DNA of 35,357 bases from Sphingobacterium nematocida (GTDB taxonomy: Bacteria > Bacteroidota > Bacteroidia > Sphingobacteriales > Sphingobacteriaceae): the NCBI RefSeq assembly GCF_900168125.1, contig NZ_FUZF01000026.1:1-35357 (forward strand), given 5' to 3'. The notes under the pieces are model-generated. The model was not told the origin of the DNA. It searched no databases and saw only the letters and a list, made by a program, of their open reading frames with translations. Shown one piece after another: positions 16,420 through 25,818 of the stretch (positions are counted from its first letter, which is position 1; the number at the start of each line of letters is the position of its first letter). The position numbers and the translations under genes are program-made.

Positions 16420-18330
16420 CTACAACAGGGTCCTAAAGGTAATAACTGATCCATAAACCGTCCCTCTGCTATTCGTAGCATAAGCCCTAACATAATAGTA
16501 TGTACCACGGGTTAGTCCTGTCAAGTTAGCTTCAAAACTTCCTGTACCACTCCCAACCTGTAGACGAGATCCATTTGAAATAGTGGGACTACTTGTACTG
16601 CTGCTATAGACAAAACCTCTAGAAGTGACCGTTGCCCCTCCATCTGATGCAACACTTCCTTTGCCTAAGGCTGCATTACCAGATTGTGCAGCGACAGATA
16701 TTGTAACTACACCTTCGGGTGGGGATGGATATTTGGTTGTAAAACTTTGTACCGAACTATATGAAGTCCCAGTTTCATTGGTCGCATAAACTCGATAATA
16801 ATAGGTTGTTGAGGGAATCAAACCGCTGGCAGTTAAACTAAATGATCCAGTTCCGCTGCCAGATGTAAGAACCGTTCCATTTGTCAATGTTGGCACACTT
16901 GCGCTACTACTCATCACTACTCCTCTTTGCAAAATTGTCCCCCCACCTGCGTTACTAATTGAACCACCTAGTAATGCGGTATTCTGAGTGATTGAGCTGG
17001 ATGAATTTGCTATAACACCTGAAGGAAGACTAGGTGAATTAGTTCTAAATGTGTATACGGTACTGTAGGTAGTACCAGCTTCATTCGTGGCATAACTACG
17101 AATGTAATAAGTAGTAGATGGAACTAGCCCAGTGAGAGATAAACTAAAGGTACCGATGCCTGTTCCAGCAGTTAGAACTGTGCCATTGGTAAGACTTGGG
17201 CTCGAAGTCGAACTACTAAAACAAACTCCCCTAGACGTAATTATCCCTCCACCAGCGCTGCCAACGGAGCTATTACTTAAAGCAGAATTCATTGAAATAC
17301 TGGACACGTAGTTTACTATAACGGAAGACGGTAGACTAGGAAGATTCGTTTTAAAACTCACGACGTTGCCATAAGCCGTACCTGCAGTATTGGTTGCATA
17401 ACTACGAATGTAATAAGTCGTATTTGAGGCCAGATTGGAAAGTGAAGATGAGAACGCACCAACACCGGCACCTGACTGAATAACAGTACCATTGCTTACT
17501 GTTGGCTGAGTCGAACTGGTACTATAACAGAACCCACGAGCAGTAATTGGTGAATTATTATCTGTGGTTATTTGCCCACTGATTGTGGCACTGTTAAATG
17601 TGATAGCAGTTGCATTTGAAGTTGTCAATCCTGTAGCTAAAATCGCTTGATTTGTAGTAAAAGTCACAACATTGCCGTAGGTAGTACCATAGCTTGTGAT
17701 AGCATATGCGCGAGTGTAGTATTTAGTACTCGCAAGCAAATTTGTTAAGTTCGATGTAAAATTTGGAGTGTCCTCTGCAACGTCTACACGCGTATTGGCA
17801 ATAGTCGGACTGGAAGTCGTATTGCTATAACAAATTCCTCTCTGGATAACTTTGTATCCGCCATTATCTGTTATTACTCCTGTTATTGAAGCTGTAGTTC
17901 TGGTGATCTCTGTTGCTTCTTTTGTATTAACGATGGCACTACTACCTGCAGATGTAGTAAAAGATAATATTTCACCATAAGCGGTACCATTTGAGTTTTT
18001 GGCGTATGCTCTATAATAGTATGTTGTGCGAGGGATCAAATCGGTAATCTCTATAGAAAAAAGTCCCGTGTCACGTTTGTCATTATGAATAACTGACATC
18101 GTTAAATCGTTATCTCGATTACTAACACCGTATTCAAAACCAACTTCAGTCAATTTAGATTTATTAATCGTATTTACTTTTCCTTCCAATATGGATGTAT
18201 TTCTACTTACTTTTGAAGGAGTAAGACTTGTAATAGCTTTGACATTTTGGTGCTGATAATTGAACTCTTCTCCTTTCTGACACGCACAAAGGAAAAGTAA
18301 TATGAAAAGAAAGTGAATGGGATTTTTCAT
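16420..18330 (-). CDS. Lipoprotein of six Fn3-like repeats, last gene of the Srf-like operon
   Basis: The frame is open from 18369, but the ATG at 18330 gives MKNPIHFLFILLFLCACQKG, a clean lipobox signal (Cys15 or Cys17). The ATG at 18342, 1 base after the upstream stop, is the alternative. About 636 residues follow, nearly all made of six Ig/Fn3-like repeats of 90-100 residues. Each ends in the pattern YYxRxYAxNxxGTxYxxVxxFxT and holds a GTG(S/T)F-type strand and an RG(V/F)xxSxSxSxPT-type turn. The family occurs widely as surface lipoproteins of Bacteroidota. No catalytic domain is present. As the last gene after the beta-barrel protein, it may be the extracellular or surface part of the machine. 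Confidence 0.85.
   Translation of the reverse strand: MKNPIHFLFILLFLCACQKGEEFNYQHQNVKAITSLTPSKVSRNTSILEGKVNTINKSKLTEVGFEYGVSNRDNDLTMSVIHNDKRDTGLFSIEITDLIPRTTYYYRAYAKNSNGTAYGEILSFTTSAGSSAIVNTKEATEITRTTASITGVITDNGGYKVIQRGICYSNTTSSPTIANTRVDVAEDTPNFTSNLTNLLASTKYYTRAYAITSYGTTYGNVVTFTTNQAILATGLTTSNATAITFNSATISGQITTDNNSPITARGFCYSTSSTQPTVSNGTVIQSGAGVGAFSSSLSNLASNTTYYIRSYATNTAGTAYGNVVSFKTNLPSLPSSVIVNYVSSISMNSALSNSSVGSAGGGIITSRGVCFSSSTSSPSLTNGTVLTAGTGIGTFSLSLTGLVPSTTYYIRSYATNEAGTTYSTVYTFRTNSPSLPSGVIANSSSSITQNTALLGGSISNAGGGTILQRGVVMSSSASVPTLTNGTVLTSGSGTGSFSLTASGLIPSTTYYYRVYATNETGTSYSSVQSFTTKYPSPPEGVVTISVAAQSGNAALGKGSVASDGGATVTSRGFVYSSSTSSPTISNGSRLQVGSGTGSFEANLTGLTRGTYYYVRAYATNSRGTVYGSVITFRTLL
16423..18237 (-). 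repeat. Six tandem protein-coding repeats (Fn3-like)
   Basis: Six copies of a roughly 270-300-base unit lie within the lipoprotein gene. They are clear at protein level through six YYxRxYA...GTxY motifs. Copies 3-6 are more alike than copies 1-2, suggesting stepwise duplication. Confidence 0.8.
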
Positions 18331-18343
18331 TAAAAAACTCATG

Positions 18344-19945
18344 CTATTTAAAGTTAAATGTAATACCAAAAGTATACTCTGGCTTTCCTATTTGTTGTGT
18401 GTATTTCTTGCTGAGGTCAATAAAAGAAACCCCACCCAAGAGATTTACCACTGAACCTAATCGTAATGTACCTCCTGTATATCCGGCTAAATAGTTGGAT
18501 TTTCTAATGCCTTGTTCTCTTTTGTAATCATCCCGATACAAATGAGAGAAATAACCATACCCCAGTCCAACATTCCAGAATAGCCAATTTGCTATTTTTA
18601 CATTAGGTCCCATGATAATCTCATTTTTGTTGGGTACTCCATCGTATGAGTTTAAGATCTTTTCGTCCTTTATCATTGAGGAACGAATAGTCGTAAAGAA
18701 ACCTATTGCTCGCCCTCCTACTTCAAAACGAACACCATACGGTGCTACCTCTCCATACTCATACCCGACACTAACAAACATTTTCCGACTTGCTCTTTTA
18801 TATGCTTTATCTCGATCGTTTAAAACCCTATTTTTTAGCTTATTAAAATCAAAATCATTATTACCAAACTGCTTATTCAAATCTATAAGAGCTTGCTTAA
18901 CCTCATTTCCATTTGCAGGCTGAGTATCTCCATATCTATTTATATAGAGAGACAAATTATCCCTTACACCACTAATATCTGACGCAGTAATATAATTGTA
19001 ATATGTATCTTTCCTACTTAAGAGATACTTATAAGCCGACATCGCTTTAAAAAAACTGAAAGAAGCAGCTCTTTCAGAATTGCTACCAAAAGTATCCATT
19101 GCCTGTAAAATAACTGAATAATTTCCGCTATAATAATCTTTTTGTATCTGACTTAACTTCTCTCCTTGATCCTTTTCTATAGCTGCTAATCGCTCTGATT
19201 CTATTAAATCATTAAACTCTTCTAATGTCTTAGGATAATTTAGGGCTATTTGCTCTATCTTGTCTCGGTCGTTTTGGTCTAGATCACTTTGCTTCAAGTA
19301 TGATTCGCTCATTCTCAACAAGTCCTGAATACTTTGATAACTCGGAGAATTGCTCGCTTTATAAAGCTCATTTTTAGCAAGAATTTCGTAATAATCAAAC
19401 TTGGATGAGGTTATTTGTTCTGCTCTTGCTTTCTCAACAAGTTGCAATGTAGCAAGGTATTCGCCTATGTTAAAAGTCTCTTCTACTTTACGTAAGGCTT
19501 CTTTCTGTTTGTGCTCAAATGCTAAGCGCTCTTGTTCCAACTGCCAGTGATTGTACGCATCAAGTGTACTTGGATAGTTATAACTAACATCTTGGTGAAT
19601 ATCAGATATCTCCCTTATTATCGAACTATTACCATCTTTAAAATGACTTAAATAACTCTGTGTGAGCACCCTTATCTTAGATATATTTTCGAATGTTATA
19701 TCTTCTCCTTCTTTCAATAGATTGTATCGGCCTTGAATTGAAAAGTAAAAATATCGTTCATTATTGAGACCTTTTCGTTGCTGATTTTCAAGTTTTGACA
19801 ACGTTAAAAGAACGCTCTCATATTCTTTATTATTGAATTGTATCGCAGCCTCACGAATCAATTGATCTTGAACAGAACCGACATTCTGCCCCAATACAGT
19901 AGTATACCACAGTACTCCACTGAGCATTAAAATCCATATTTTCAT
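18344..19945 (-). CDS. Exported protein: helical repeat region plus C-terminal outer-membrane beta-barrel
   Basis: A 533-residue protein with a signal peptide (MKIWILMLSGVLWYTTVLGQ). The first part (about 25-390) is helical with TPR-like repeats. YNHWQLEQERLAFEHKQKEAL and FNDLIESERLAAIEKDQGEKL head two matching units that continue as Y-x-G-(E/N)-Y. The last ~150 residues alternate hydrophobic strands (MFVSVGYEYGEV, LFWNVGLGYGYF, TLRLGSVVNLLGGVSF) and end in FNFK, like an outer-membrane beta-barrel. It probably spans the periplasm and inserts in the outer membrane. The lipoprotein gene follows after 1-13 bases and the small inner-membrane gene precedes it by 40 bases. Confidence 0.75.
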   Translation of the reverse strand: MKIWILMLSGVLWYTTVLGQNVGSVQDQLIREAAIQFNNKEYESVLLTLSKLENQQRKGLNNERYFYFSIQGRYNLLKEGEDITFENISKIRVLTQSYLSHFKDGNSSIIREISDIHQDVSYNYPSTLDAYNHWQLEQERLAFEHKQKEALRKVEETFNIGEYLATLQLVEKARAEQITSSKFDYYEILAKNELYKASNSPSYQSIQDLLRMSESYLKQSDLDQNDRDKIEQIALNYPKTLEEFNDLIESERLAAIEKDQGEKLSQIQKDYYSGNYSVILQAMDTFGSNSERAASFSFFKAMSAYKYLLSRKDTYYNYITASDISGVRDNLSLYINRYGDTQPANGNEVKQALIDLNKQFGNNDFDFNKLKNRVLNDRDKAYKRASRKMFVSVGYEYGEVAPYGVRFEVGGRAIGFFTTIRSSMIKDEKILNSYDGVPNKNEIIMGPNVKIANWLFWNVGLGYGYFSHLYRDDYKREQGIRKSNYLAGYTGGTLRLGSVVNLLGGVSFIDLSKKYTQQIGKPEYTFGITFNFK

Positions 19946-19985
19946 ATTATATCTTGGTGTTCTATCTAATTGACTTGTCTAATGT

Positions 19986-20651
19986 TTACATTACCTCCGA
20001 ATACCATTGTTGGTAATTCGCATAATGTTTATTCAATTTTTGGGTGGATTGGCTAATGCTAGCATTTACTGATTGCCGTTGTTTAATTTCGGATGGAACT
20101 GAAGTAAGTTCTTTCTTTAGCGTAGCATATTGATCATCTTGAAAACCTCCAAATCCAGCTGAAATAAAAGCATTCACCTTTTTGGGTAACGTGTCTGAAT
20201 AATATACAATTGCTTTAAGCTTTGATTTGGTCGCTGCCAATTTATTGTTGCTCCCGAATGTGGTCTCAAGATGTTGCATTATAGTATTTATCTGTCCATA
20301 GTCCAATGAAGCCGCAGCCAATAAATTATTTAACTTTTGATAAGCCAAATCTTGATAATTCTTATCCAAACGATCTTTTAGCATCTTTTGAATATCTGCA
20401 TTGAACAATTTCTGATCGTATCCAGAGTTGATTTCTATCAATAAGGTGTTATACACTCCAGGATTGAAGTTTTTTAAACTCATATTGTGAATTTTACTTT
20501 CCAAGTGACCATGACCAGCTGATGCCAACTCCTTCTTTGCTACGGCCTGAGGATTGGGCGAAAAACTGAAAATATACATCCCAAAAACTAAAAGTAAACC
20601 TACGCCTAGGGTCCCTAATAAAAAATAAAGTGTCCTATACTTGCTATTCAT
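19986..20651 (-). CDS. Single-pass inner-membrane/periplasmic protein of the Srf-like operon
   Basis: A 221-residue protein with an uncleaved N-terminal TM helix (about residues 8-30, LYFLLGTLGVGLLLVFGMYIF) and a helical periplasmic domain of about 190 residues rich in Lys, Gln and Asn, with likely coiled-coil at KQRQSVNASISQSTQKLNKHY. I do not recognise the family. The topology and position suggest a connector between the inner-membrane complex and the outer-membrane barrel encoded next. Confidence 0.65.
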   Translation of the reverse strand: MNSKYRTLYFLLGTLGVGLLLVFGMYIFSFSPNPQAVAKKELASAGHGHLESKIHNMSLKNFNPGVYNTLLIEINSGYDQKLFNADIQKMLKDRLDKNYQDLAYQKLNNLLAAASLDYGQINTIMQHLETTFGSNNKLAATKSKLKAIVYYSDTLPKKVNAFISAGFGGFQDDQYATLKKELTSVPSEIKQRQSVNASISQSTQKLNKHYANYQQWYSEVM

Positions 20652-20696
20652 ATTACGTAATTTGTTAAGATGAGTTTAGTGTTCAGAAATAAGTTC

Positions 20697-22058
20697 TTAT
20701 TCATTCCTAATAGTTTTACTATTATCCACAGAGGGCGATTTTGAAGTCACAACTTTTTCGGAGTTAGATTTAGTACTGGGAATACTCTTAGTCTCACTAC
20801 TTAATCTCTCGGATTTTACACTATCGATGACCACCACATCTGCATAGAGTTGTAATTCTTTAATAAATTGAGAAACCTTTAATGTATCATTATTCAAAAG
20901 CGTTTTGAGTTCAGTTTTGGTCAAGATTCTATTCTTGGACGAAGCATCATTTTGGATCCTGAATTTCCAAGAAGGCACCATAGGATCGTATACAAAATAG
21001 TACTTGTCAAGCGGTTGAGTTTGTGTTTTTAACGAAAAGGCATTACTATTTTCATTGCTTATTTTCAAATCGAAGCTGGGGGCATTCGTTTCAATTCGAT
21101 TTTCCTGTGAATTGTAAACCATAGGTATTGGTTCAGGCTCCTCCAAAAATGGTCTTCCAAAATATCCCGCAGCAGCACCTAATAGCAATGCCCCTACTCC
21201 AATCCAAACAGAAAGAGAACCGTTACTTTCAGCACCTTCTCCTGGACCAGGCTTAAAAGCTGGTCTTCTAAGAATTAATGAATTGTTATTGATAAGCTCC
21301 TTTTTATTACTCAATTGAAATGTATAATGAATTTTATCTGTTGTCAAACAAAATAAATCAAACTGATGGCTTGTTAAATTACTTAAATCTAATTTTGTTT
21401 CGTTAGCCCATAATCCAGTAAGCAAACTTTCGGGATTATGAATAGTGACCATCCGAATGATGCTATTTTGTATTACTTTAAAGTCGATCATCCCACTTTC
21501 TATTAACGAACCTTCACAGCTTTTATCTTTAAGATCAAAGAAATATGTTTTATGTACTAATTCGAACTTGGGGGCGTTGATAGATTTACTCCAATCCTCC
21601 TCCTTATCTAAAAACACATATGCATCTTTTTTATGGATAACGGGTCCTATAATTTTGTTCGTCGAAAGTGGTATACTTTCAAATTCATTTAAAATTTCTG
21701 TATAGTCGAGGTTACTTAAAGAATTCCTATCCCTATAATGAACGTACTTACTATCAATTTTTTTTAAAATCTCAAATACATTAGATACTACCAAATTGCG
21801 CGGTACTAACAGTCGAATTGCATAAAATCCTCTTCGTTTCGAAACGTCAAAATCCCTATTGTAGATATAGGAATATACTTTAAAATCCACTGTATTTGTT
21901 ACGGAAAAAACTTTATCGCAATCCAGCTGATTAATAAGATTCCTTTCATCATAAAGAATGCCGACTTCCTCTAGCTCGTGCTCTTTAATAGGTGACGACT
22001 TGTAATCTACCTCCAACCCTGTTAATGTTCTTTGTATAATAATTTTTATATTTTTCAT
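20697..22058 (-). CDS. Single-pass membrane protein with large cytoplasmic domain, partner of the GTPase gene
   Basis: The frame is open from 22094, but that start would overlap the GTPase gene. The ATG at 22058 lies 4 bases after the GTPase stop and right behind AAGGAG, so I take it (453 residues). The N-terminal ~265 residues are soluble with VYSYIYNRDFDVSKRRGFYAIRL. A Pro/Gly-rich hinge (KPGPGEGAESNG) precedes a TM helix at about 281-300 (SLSVWIGVGALLLGAAAGYF). A ~150-residue periplasmic part with a low-complexity Ser/Lys tail follows. I do not recognise the family. Gene order suggests it is the membrane anchor or regulator of the GTPase. Confidence 0.68.
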   Translation of the reverse strand: MKNIKIIIQRTLTGLEVDYKSSPIKEHELEEVGILYDERNLINQLDCDKVFSVTNTVDFKVYSYIYNRDFDVSKRRGFYAIRLLVPRNLVVSNVFEILKKIDSKYVHYRDRNSLSNLDYTEILNEFESIPLSTNKIIGPVIHKKDAYVFLDKEEDWSKSINAPKFELVHKTYFFDLKDKSCEGSLIESGMIDFKVIQNSIIRMVTIHNPESLLTGLWANETKLDLSNLTSHQFDLFCLTTDKIHYTFQLSNKKELINNNSLILRRPAFKPGPGEGAESNGSLSVWIGVGALLLGAAAGYFGRPFLEEPEPIPMVYNSQENRIETNAPSFDLKISNENSNAFSLKTQTQPLDKYYFVYDPMVPSWKFRIQNDASSKNRILTKTELKTLLNNDTLKVSQFIKELQLYADVVVIDSVKSERLSSETKSIPSTKSNSEKVVTSKSPSVDNSKTIRNE

Positions 22059-22062
22059 CTCC

Positions 22063-23334
22063 TTAAAATTTAAATTTCCAAAAAGCTCCGCCACTCACTA
22101 TAAAACTGTCATCTAATAAATTCTCTATAATATTTTTTGCATTCTCCGGATTATACTTTAATAAAATCTTTTCGTTGACGATTTCGCCAATAGAAAATGG
22201 CAATACCTTAATCTTGAATTTATTTCTGGCCATTGATTTAGCCTCTTGACAGGCTGATAAAAGGGAAGCAAAGTCTTGTTGTAGAAATTCAAGTGCTAAC
22301 TCTTCATCCGGTCGGTCATCAAAACTGTATCTATCTTTTTTTAATGCATCGAATTTATTGACCACAAAATAAATAGCATCTGTACGATCCAATATTTTAT
22401 GGTCACGAAACATGGCTAATATATTATTATAAGCTATCCCTTGATCTAAGGCATTAAAAAGATCAGGATTGGTGAATTTGTCTATTTCAGCTTTGGCATC
22501 AATTACAAACACTAAAATCTTTTTGTTCTTATTTTTTATGTAATTAACAAAAGCCTTAATGTAATTGGTCTCGCTATTCATCCCTTCAGAGAACATCCTC
22601 GCGTAATTCTCACCCGGAACCTCAACAATATTAAAGGGATGCTTAATCCCATTGGAATCTTTAAAGGAAGTAGCTATGTAATTGTAACTTCCTTTGACTG
22701 TTCCCATCGGAAGTATCTTATAATCAAGATCTCGTTTGAGTTGCTCCATATAGGCATTACCTTCTTGGTTATAGGTATCCGGAATAAATATTGCATTATC
22801 ATTTGCATACTTAAATAATCCCGCCATCATAGTAGATTTGCCAGATGCTGCCATACCTATCATGTAAATGTCGGTACGCCCATCTTCCATTGGAGCTAAT
22901 TCTTCAATTTTATAAAATCTAGATACTCCTTTCTTTGCATTAAAGTATCTTAAAGCTTTAATCTGTTCTTGAGGTGCCCCGCCCTGCTCAAGCTCCTCAA
23001 TGGTAAGAGTTCCTCCCTTAAGGTGAAAATCAATTTCTTCTAGGCCAACTTCACCGCGAATTATTTTCTGAACAACACTAGCTTCCACTTCTACCTTACT
23101 CGGTATAGAAGGAATACTAAGTGCATCTGGAATATTCAACGTCTGCGGCTCATCAATCAAAATACCACTTCTAATATCATCTAAACGTCGTAATTCTTTC
23201 AATTTTTCGTCAGATAATCTGTGTGATTCAAACTCAGATATTGCAATCTGCTCCCTAGAAATATACTGATCCAGTGCATCTACTGGTATACTATTACAAT
23301 TTAATAGTACAATTTGCTTTTCATGTCTATCCAT
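22063..23334 (-). CDS. Cytoplasmic GTPase of the Srf-like operon
   Basis: A 423-residue protein. The helical N-terminal region (about 1-150) contains the short repeat-like LKGGTLTIEELEQGG. A GTPase domain follows. Walker A/G1 is GMAASGKST (160-168), the G3-type motif is EVPG (238-241) in place of DxxG, and G4 is NKFD (326-329), with VFVIDA (275-280) as the expected strand. So GTP binding is well supported. The G3 substitution is shared by several GTPases of bacterial conflict or envelope systems. It lies between two membrane-protein genes, 3-4 bases from each, and is probably recruited to the membrane by them. Confidence 0.8.
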   Translation of the reverse strand: MDRHEKQIVLLNCNSIPVDALDQYISREQIAISEFESHRLSDEKLKELRRLDDIRSGILIDEPQTLNIPDALSIPSIPSKVEVEASVVQKIIRGEVGLEEIDFHLKGGTLTIEELEQGGAPQEQIKALRYFNAKKGVSRFYKIEELAPMEDGRTDIYMIGMAASGKSTMMAGLFKYANDNAIFIPDTYNQEGNAYMEQLKRDLDYKILPMGTVKGSYNYIATSFKDSNGIKHPFNIVEVPGENYARMFSEGMNSETNYIKAFVNYIKNKNKKILVFVIDAKAEIDKFTNPDLFNALDQGIAYNNILAMFRDHKILDRTDAIYFVVNKFDALKKDRYSFDDRPDEELALEFLQQDFASLLSACQEAKSMARNKFKIKVLPFSIGEIVNEKILLKYNPENAKNIIENLLDDSFIVSGGAFWKFKF

Positions 23335-23337
23335 ATC

Positions 23338-24312
23338 TTATAATTCTATTGCTCCAGAACGACTATTCTCGTCACGCTGATTCGAGCTTTTGGGGTATAT
23401 CCTAATCTTGTGTGTAAAAAATGGGATGAGAATAAATAGATGCATAATCAAAACCACAATCGCTGGAATAAGATAATTGGGTTTGTACTGCTTAGCCAAT
23501 TGAAATGGGTTGTCCAACGGGATATGTGTTCCAGAATATGCTATTTTAATTGATTCCTTTTGAACAGGCAATTCCTTTATACGCGCATTAATGTATGTTT
23601 CTGTAGCAGCTATACCCGCATTCAACTTTAGATAGGATTTCATCACATTAAATCGGTCCCAACGTAAGATCGTACCCGTAATACTTTCTATATTTTGTAT
23701 CTGAAGGCTATCAATATTCTTTTTGTTTGCTTCGATTTTTACCCGGTAGGACTGTAAAATAGCATTGCTGCTAGCGGAAACATCTATGGTGCTGGAAGGA
23801 CTTTTCAATATAGATTCCGGTAATTTGTAGGGTTCATTACTCAGCTCATTCCACAATGCATTGCTCCTGGTCTCCTTGTAAGCCTGAAGCTTTGTTTTAA
23901 AATTGGCCTCGAATGTTTGCATGGCATCCATGGCTGATGAATGGTAAATTTCTGATGCTGACTTAGCCTTTTCAATGACTTGTTCTGCTTCTGTTTGAAG
24001 CTGAACTTTTACATTTTTTTCAATATTAATCAAATGGGTAATAATAAAAAAACTACCTATTCCGAACGCAAAAAAGAAAAAGAAAAATAACATCCCAGCA
24101 TCCTTATATCCCTTATTGGCCATACGCTCTTTATTGCGTTTTAGCATCTGAAGGATAAAATAATAGCAAACCACGACGAGTAGACTCGCAATAATGGACA
24201 CCATAAAGTTTGAATCGGTAATATATAATAGGCCCAAAAAATTACCCATAAATAGAACTAGAAGAAAAATGGAGGACACTATGTCGACAAATAAAAAGTT
24301 CTTTTGTTTCAT
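23338..24312 (-). CDS. Four-TM inner-membrane protein with periplasmic coiled-coil
   Basis: A 324-residue protein. Three TM helices are in the first 95 residues (FLFVDIVSSIFLLVLFMGNFL; MVSIIASLLVVVCYYFILQ; MLFFFFFFAFGIGSFFIITHL). About 180 helical, Lys/Glu/Ala-rich periplasmic residues follow, then a fourth TM (LIPAIVVLIMHLFILIPFF) and a short basic tail. The layout resembles stator-like or scaffold proteins but I recognise no family. The GTPase gene starts 3 bases after its stop. Confidence 0.68.
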   Translation of the reverse strand: MKQKNFLFVDIVSSIFLLVLFMGNFLGLLYITDSNFMVSIIASLLVVVCYYFILQMLKRNKERMANKGYKDAGMLFFFFFFAFGIGSFFIITHLINIEKNVKVQLQTEAEQVIEKAKSASEIYHSSAMDAMQTFEANFKTKLQAYKETRSNALWNELSNEPYKLPESILKSPSSTIDVSASSNAILQSYRVKIEANKKNIDSLQIQNIESITGTILRWDRFNVMKSYLKLNAGIAATETYINARIKELPVQKESIKIAYSGTHIPLDNPFQLAKQYKPNYLIPAIVVLIMHLFILIPFFTHKIRIYPKSSNQRDENSRSGAIEL

Positions 24313-24334
24313 TTAAATCAATTGTTAGTTTAGT

Positions 24335-24535
24335 CTAAATTTTTTGTTGCATGGTCTCGGCAGACTGCTTAGTGCTTTCAGGATGACTTTGAACCTCAAC
24401 CTGAGGTACAGTATGATTCACTGTCTGCCACAAAAAGGACTTTGTAGTTAATAACCAATACCAAATAAAGACAGCTATTACTAGAGATAATAAAAGGATC
24501 AAATAATAATAAAATGGATATTTTCTTGAATGCAT
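24335..24535 (-). CDS. 66-residue single-TM protein
   Basis: A small protein with one TM helix (about residues 8-30, FYYYLILLLSLVIAVFIWYWL) and a short polar tail (VEVQSHPESTKQSAETMQQ). It lies 6 bases after the upstream gene and 22 bases before the next one, in the operon frame and direction, so it is probably real. The family is unknown. Confidence 0.6.
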   Translation of the reverse strand: MHSRKYPFYYYLILLLSLVIAVFIWYWLLTTKSFLWQTVNHTVPQVEVQSHPESTKQSAETMQQKI

Positions 24536-24541
24536 GTCTAT

Positions 24542-25024
24542 TTAGTTTGGACAATTAACAATGTACTCCCATATGGTATTATCATGTGGAGCAGTAACTT
24601 CTACATAACAGTAATTGGGTTTGTTGGTATCAGCAATATAATTCCAGCTCAATTGGCCAGGACCAGACACCAATCCTCCTGTTGTAGCAACAACTTTATC
24701 TTCGTAAATCAACTTTACTTCGTCTGGCACAACTTGCGTATGATATTGAAGAATTACAGTACCAGATGTACTCCCTAACATATGTTTTGTTCGAGTATAA
24801 CCTGGTCCCCCAGAGTTGACTCTTGCATCGCAATTGACTATTTTTGGAGGTAGAGCTTTCTGTGCTATTGCAGTTGCTTGACGACAATCTTCTAGCTGTT
24901 TTGTCAATGCTTTTATTTGGACATTCTGTATCGGTTTCCACAAAAGCGCATATACCAGTGCACCTAAAAGCAGGAAGAAAGCCAAATAATACAACCACCA
25001 ATTCCTATAGAAAAAATTATTCAT
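24542..25024 (-). CDS. Single-TM protein with conserved beta-sandwich-like C-terminal domain
   Basis: A 160-residue protein with a TM helix at about 9-29 (WLYYLAFFLLLGALVYALLW), a short coiled coil (IQNVQIKALTKQLEDC) and a compact domain. That domain shows NSGGPGYTRTKHMLG, VVPDEVKLIYEDKVVATTGG, VSGPGQLSWNY and a final WEYIVNCPN. Similar SGG...LG...PD..Y...VSG.G.L...NCP patterns occur, as I recall, in membrane proteins next to SrfBC-type and Ter-type genes. Cys before the SGG motif and Cys in NCP may form a disulfide in the periplasm. No enzyme motif is visible. Confidence 0.7.
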   Translation of the reverse strand: MNNFFYRNWWLYYLAFFLLLGALVYALLWKPIQNVQIKALTKQLEDCRQATAIAQKALPPKIVNCDARVNSGGPGYTRTKHMLGSTSGTVILQYHTQVVPDEVKLIYEDKVVATTGGLVSGPGQLSWNYIADTNKPNYCYVEVTAPHDNTIWEYIVNCPN

Positions 25025-25037
25025 CGGGATGGATATT

Positions 25038-25814
25038 TTATATTGTTAATGATTTATATAAGAGTATAAATGCTAGTAGTGCTAATAGTACTATAAGTAA
25101 CCACCAGTATTTACTTGCAAAGTATTTTAGAAACTCAAGAAAACTTGGTTTCGCCTCTGCGGGCATCGTTTCTTTATCAGTAGGATCAATAATTACTTGC
25201 TCTTGAACTTCGGATTCATCACGCCAGAAAAATTCTTCTTCAACAAGTTTATCTTCCTCTTTGTTGGATACTTTTTCTCCGCTGTTTGCCTCACTTTCTA
25301 TTTTAGATTGATCACTAAAATTGGTCAATTCATCAACGTCTTGGTTGCTCACCTCCAACTGGTCGTTGGTGCTCATCAACAAATCAGGTCTTACAATTTG
25401 ATTGTTCTCAAACTTCCACCCCCATACAATGCAGATGTCAGTGCCATTGGTAAATAAGATGTTGTTCTCGGGACTAAAAACCTTGTTTAACAATGACATC
25501 CAATCGCGAGCATTTTCATCATTTGCTCTAGATAATTGTTTAATTTTAGATTCTAATTCGTTATAAAACTCCCAATATTTTTCATTAGAATGTTCACTAA
25601 CACTGGATCGTTCATTTGGCTTTAGATTGTTGTAAGGTGAATACCACTCAATATCGTAATTGTTTTTGATCGGCTTTGCAAGCATGTGCCGGTACTTTCT
25701 ATTCATATGTAATGAAAGAAAATTGGCTATTTTATCATAGTGAACAAATAGATAGGCTTTGTCATGCGACAAGGGTACGAAGGAATCTGTTGGTATGGTA
25801 TAGAATAAATGCAT
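25038..25814 (-). CDS. Tail-anchored membrane protein next to SrfC-like GTPase
   Basis: A 258-residue protein. The soluble N-terminal part (about 1-150) carries LFTNGTDICIVWGWKF, a strand pair like the 'xxxIVWGW' motif of proteins near SrfC homologues. An acidic linker (about 165-215) and one C-terminal TM helix (WWLLIVLLALLAFILLYKSL) end the protein, so most of it should face the cytoplasm. It starts 4 bases after the SrfC-like stop. It could play the role of SrfA (membrane partner), but I see no sequence identity that proves this. Confidence 0.65.
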   Translation of the reverse strand: MHLFYTIPTDSFVPLSHDKAYLFVHYDKIANFLSLHMNRKYRHMLAKPIKNNYDIEWYSPYNNLKPNERSSVSEHSNEKYWEFYNELESKIKQLSRANDENARDWMSLLNKVFSPENNILFTNGTDICIVWGWKFENNQIVRPDLLMSTNDQLEVSNQDVDELTNFSDQSKIESEANSGEKVSNKEEDKLVEEEFFWRDESEVQEQVIIDPTDKETMPAEAKPSFLEFLKYFASKYWWLLIVLLALLAFILLYKSLTI

Positions 25815-25818
25815 AAAA

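Noticed and set aside
16377..16420. Terminator after the Fn3-repeat lipoprotein gene
   Set aside because: The only hairpin (ATACT-CTGC-AGTAT) has a 5-bp stem and is followed by A rather than T on the - strand.
16423..18237. Regularly spaced repeats as a possible CRISPR or DNA repeat array
   Set aside because: The periodicity is about 270-300 bases, follows the reading frame and is conserved at protein rather than DNA level. It is an Fn3-like repeat gene.
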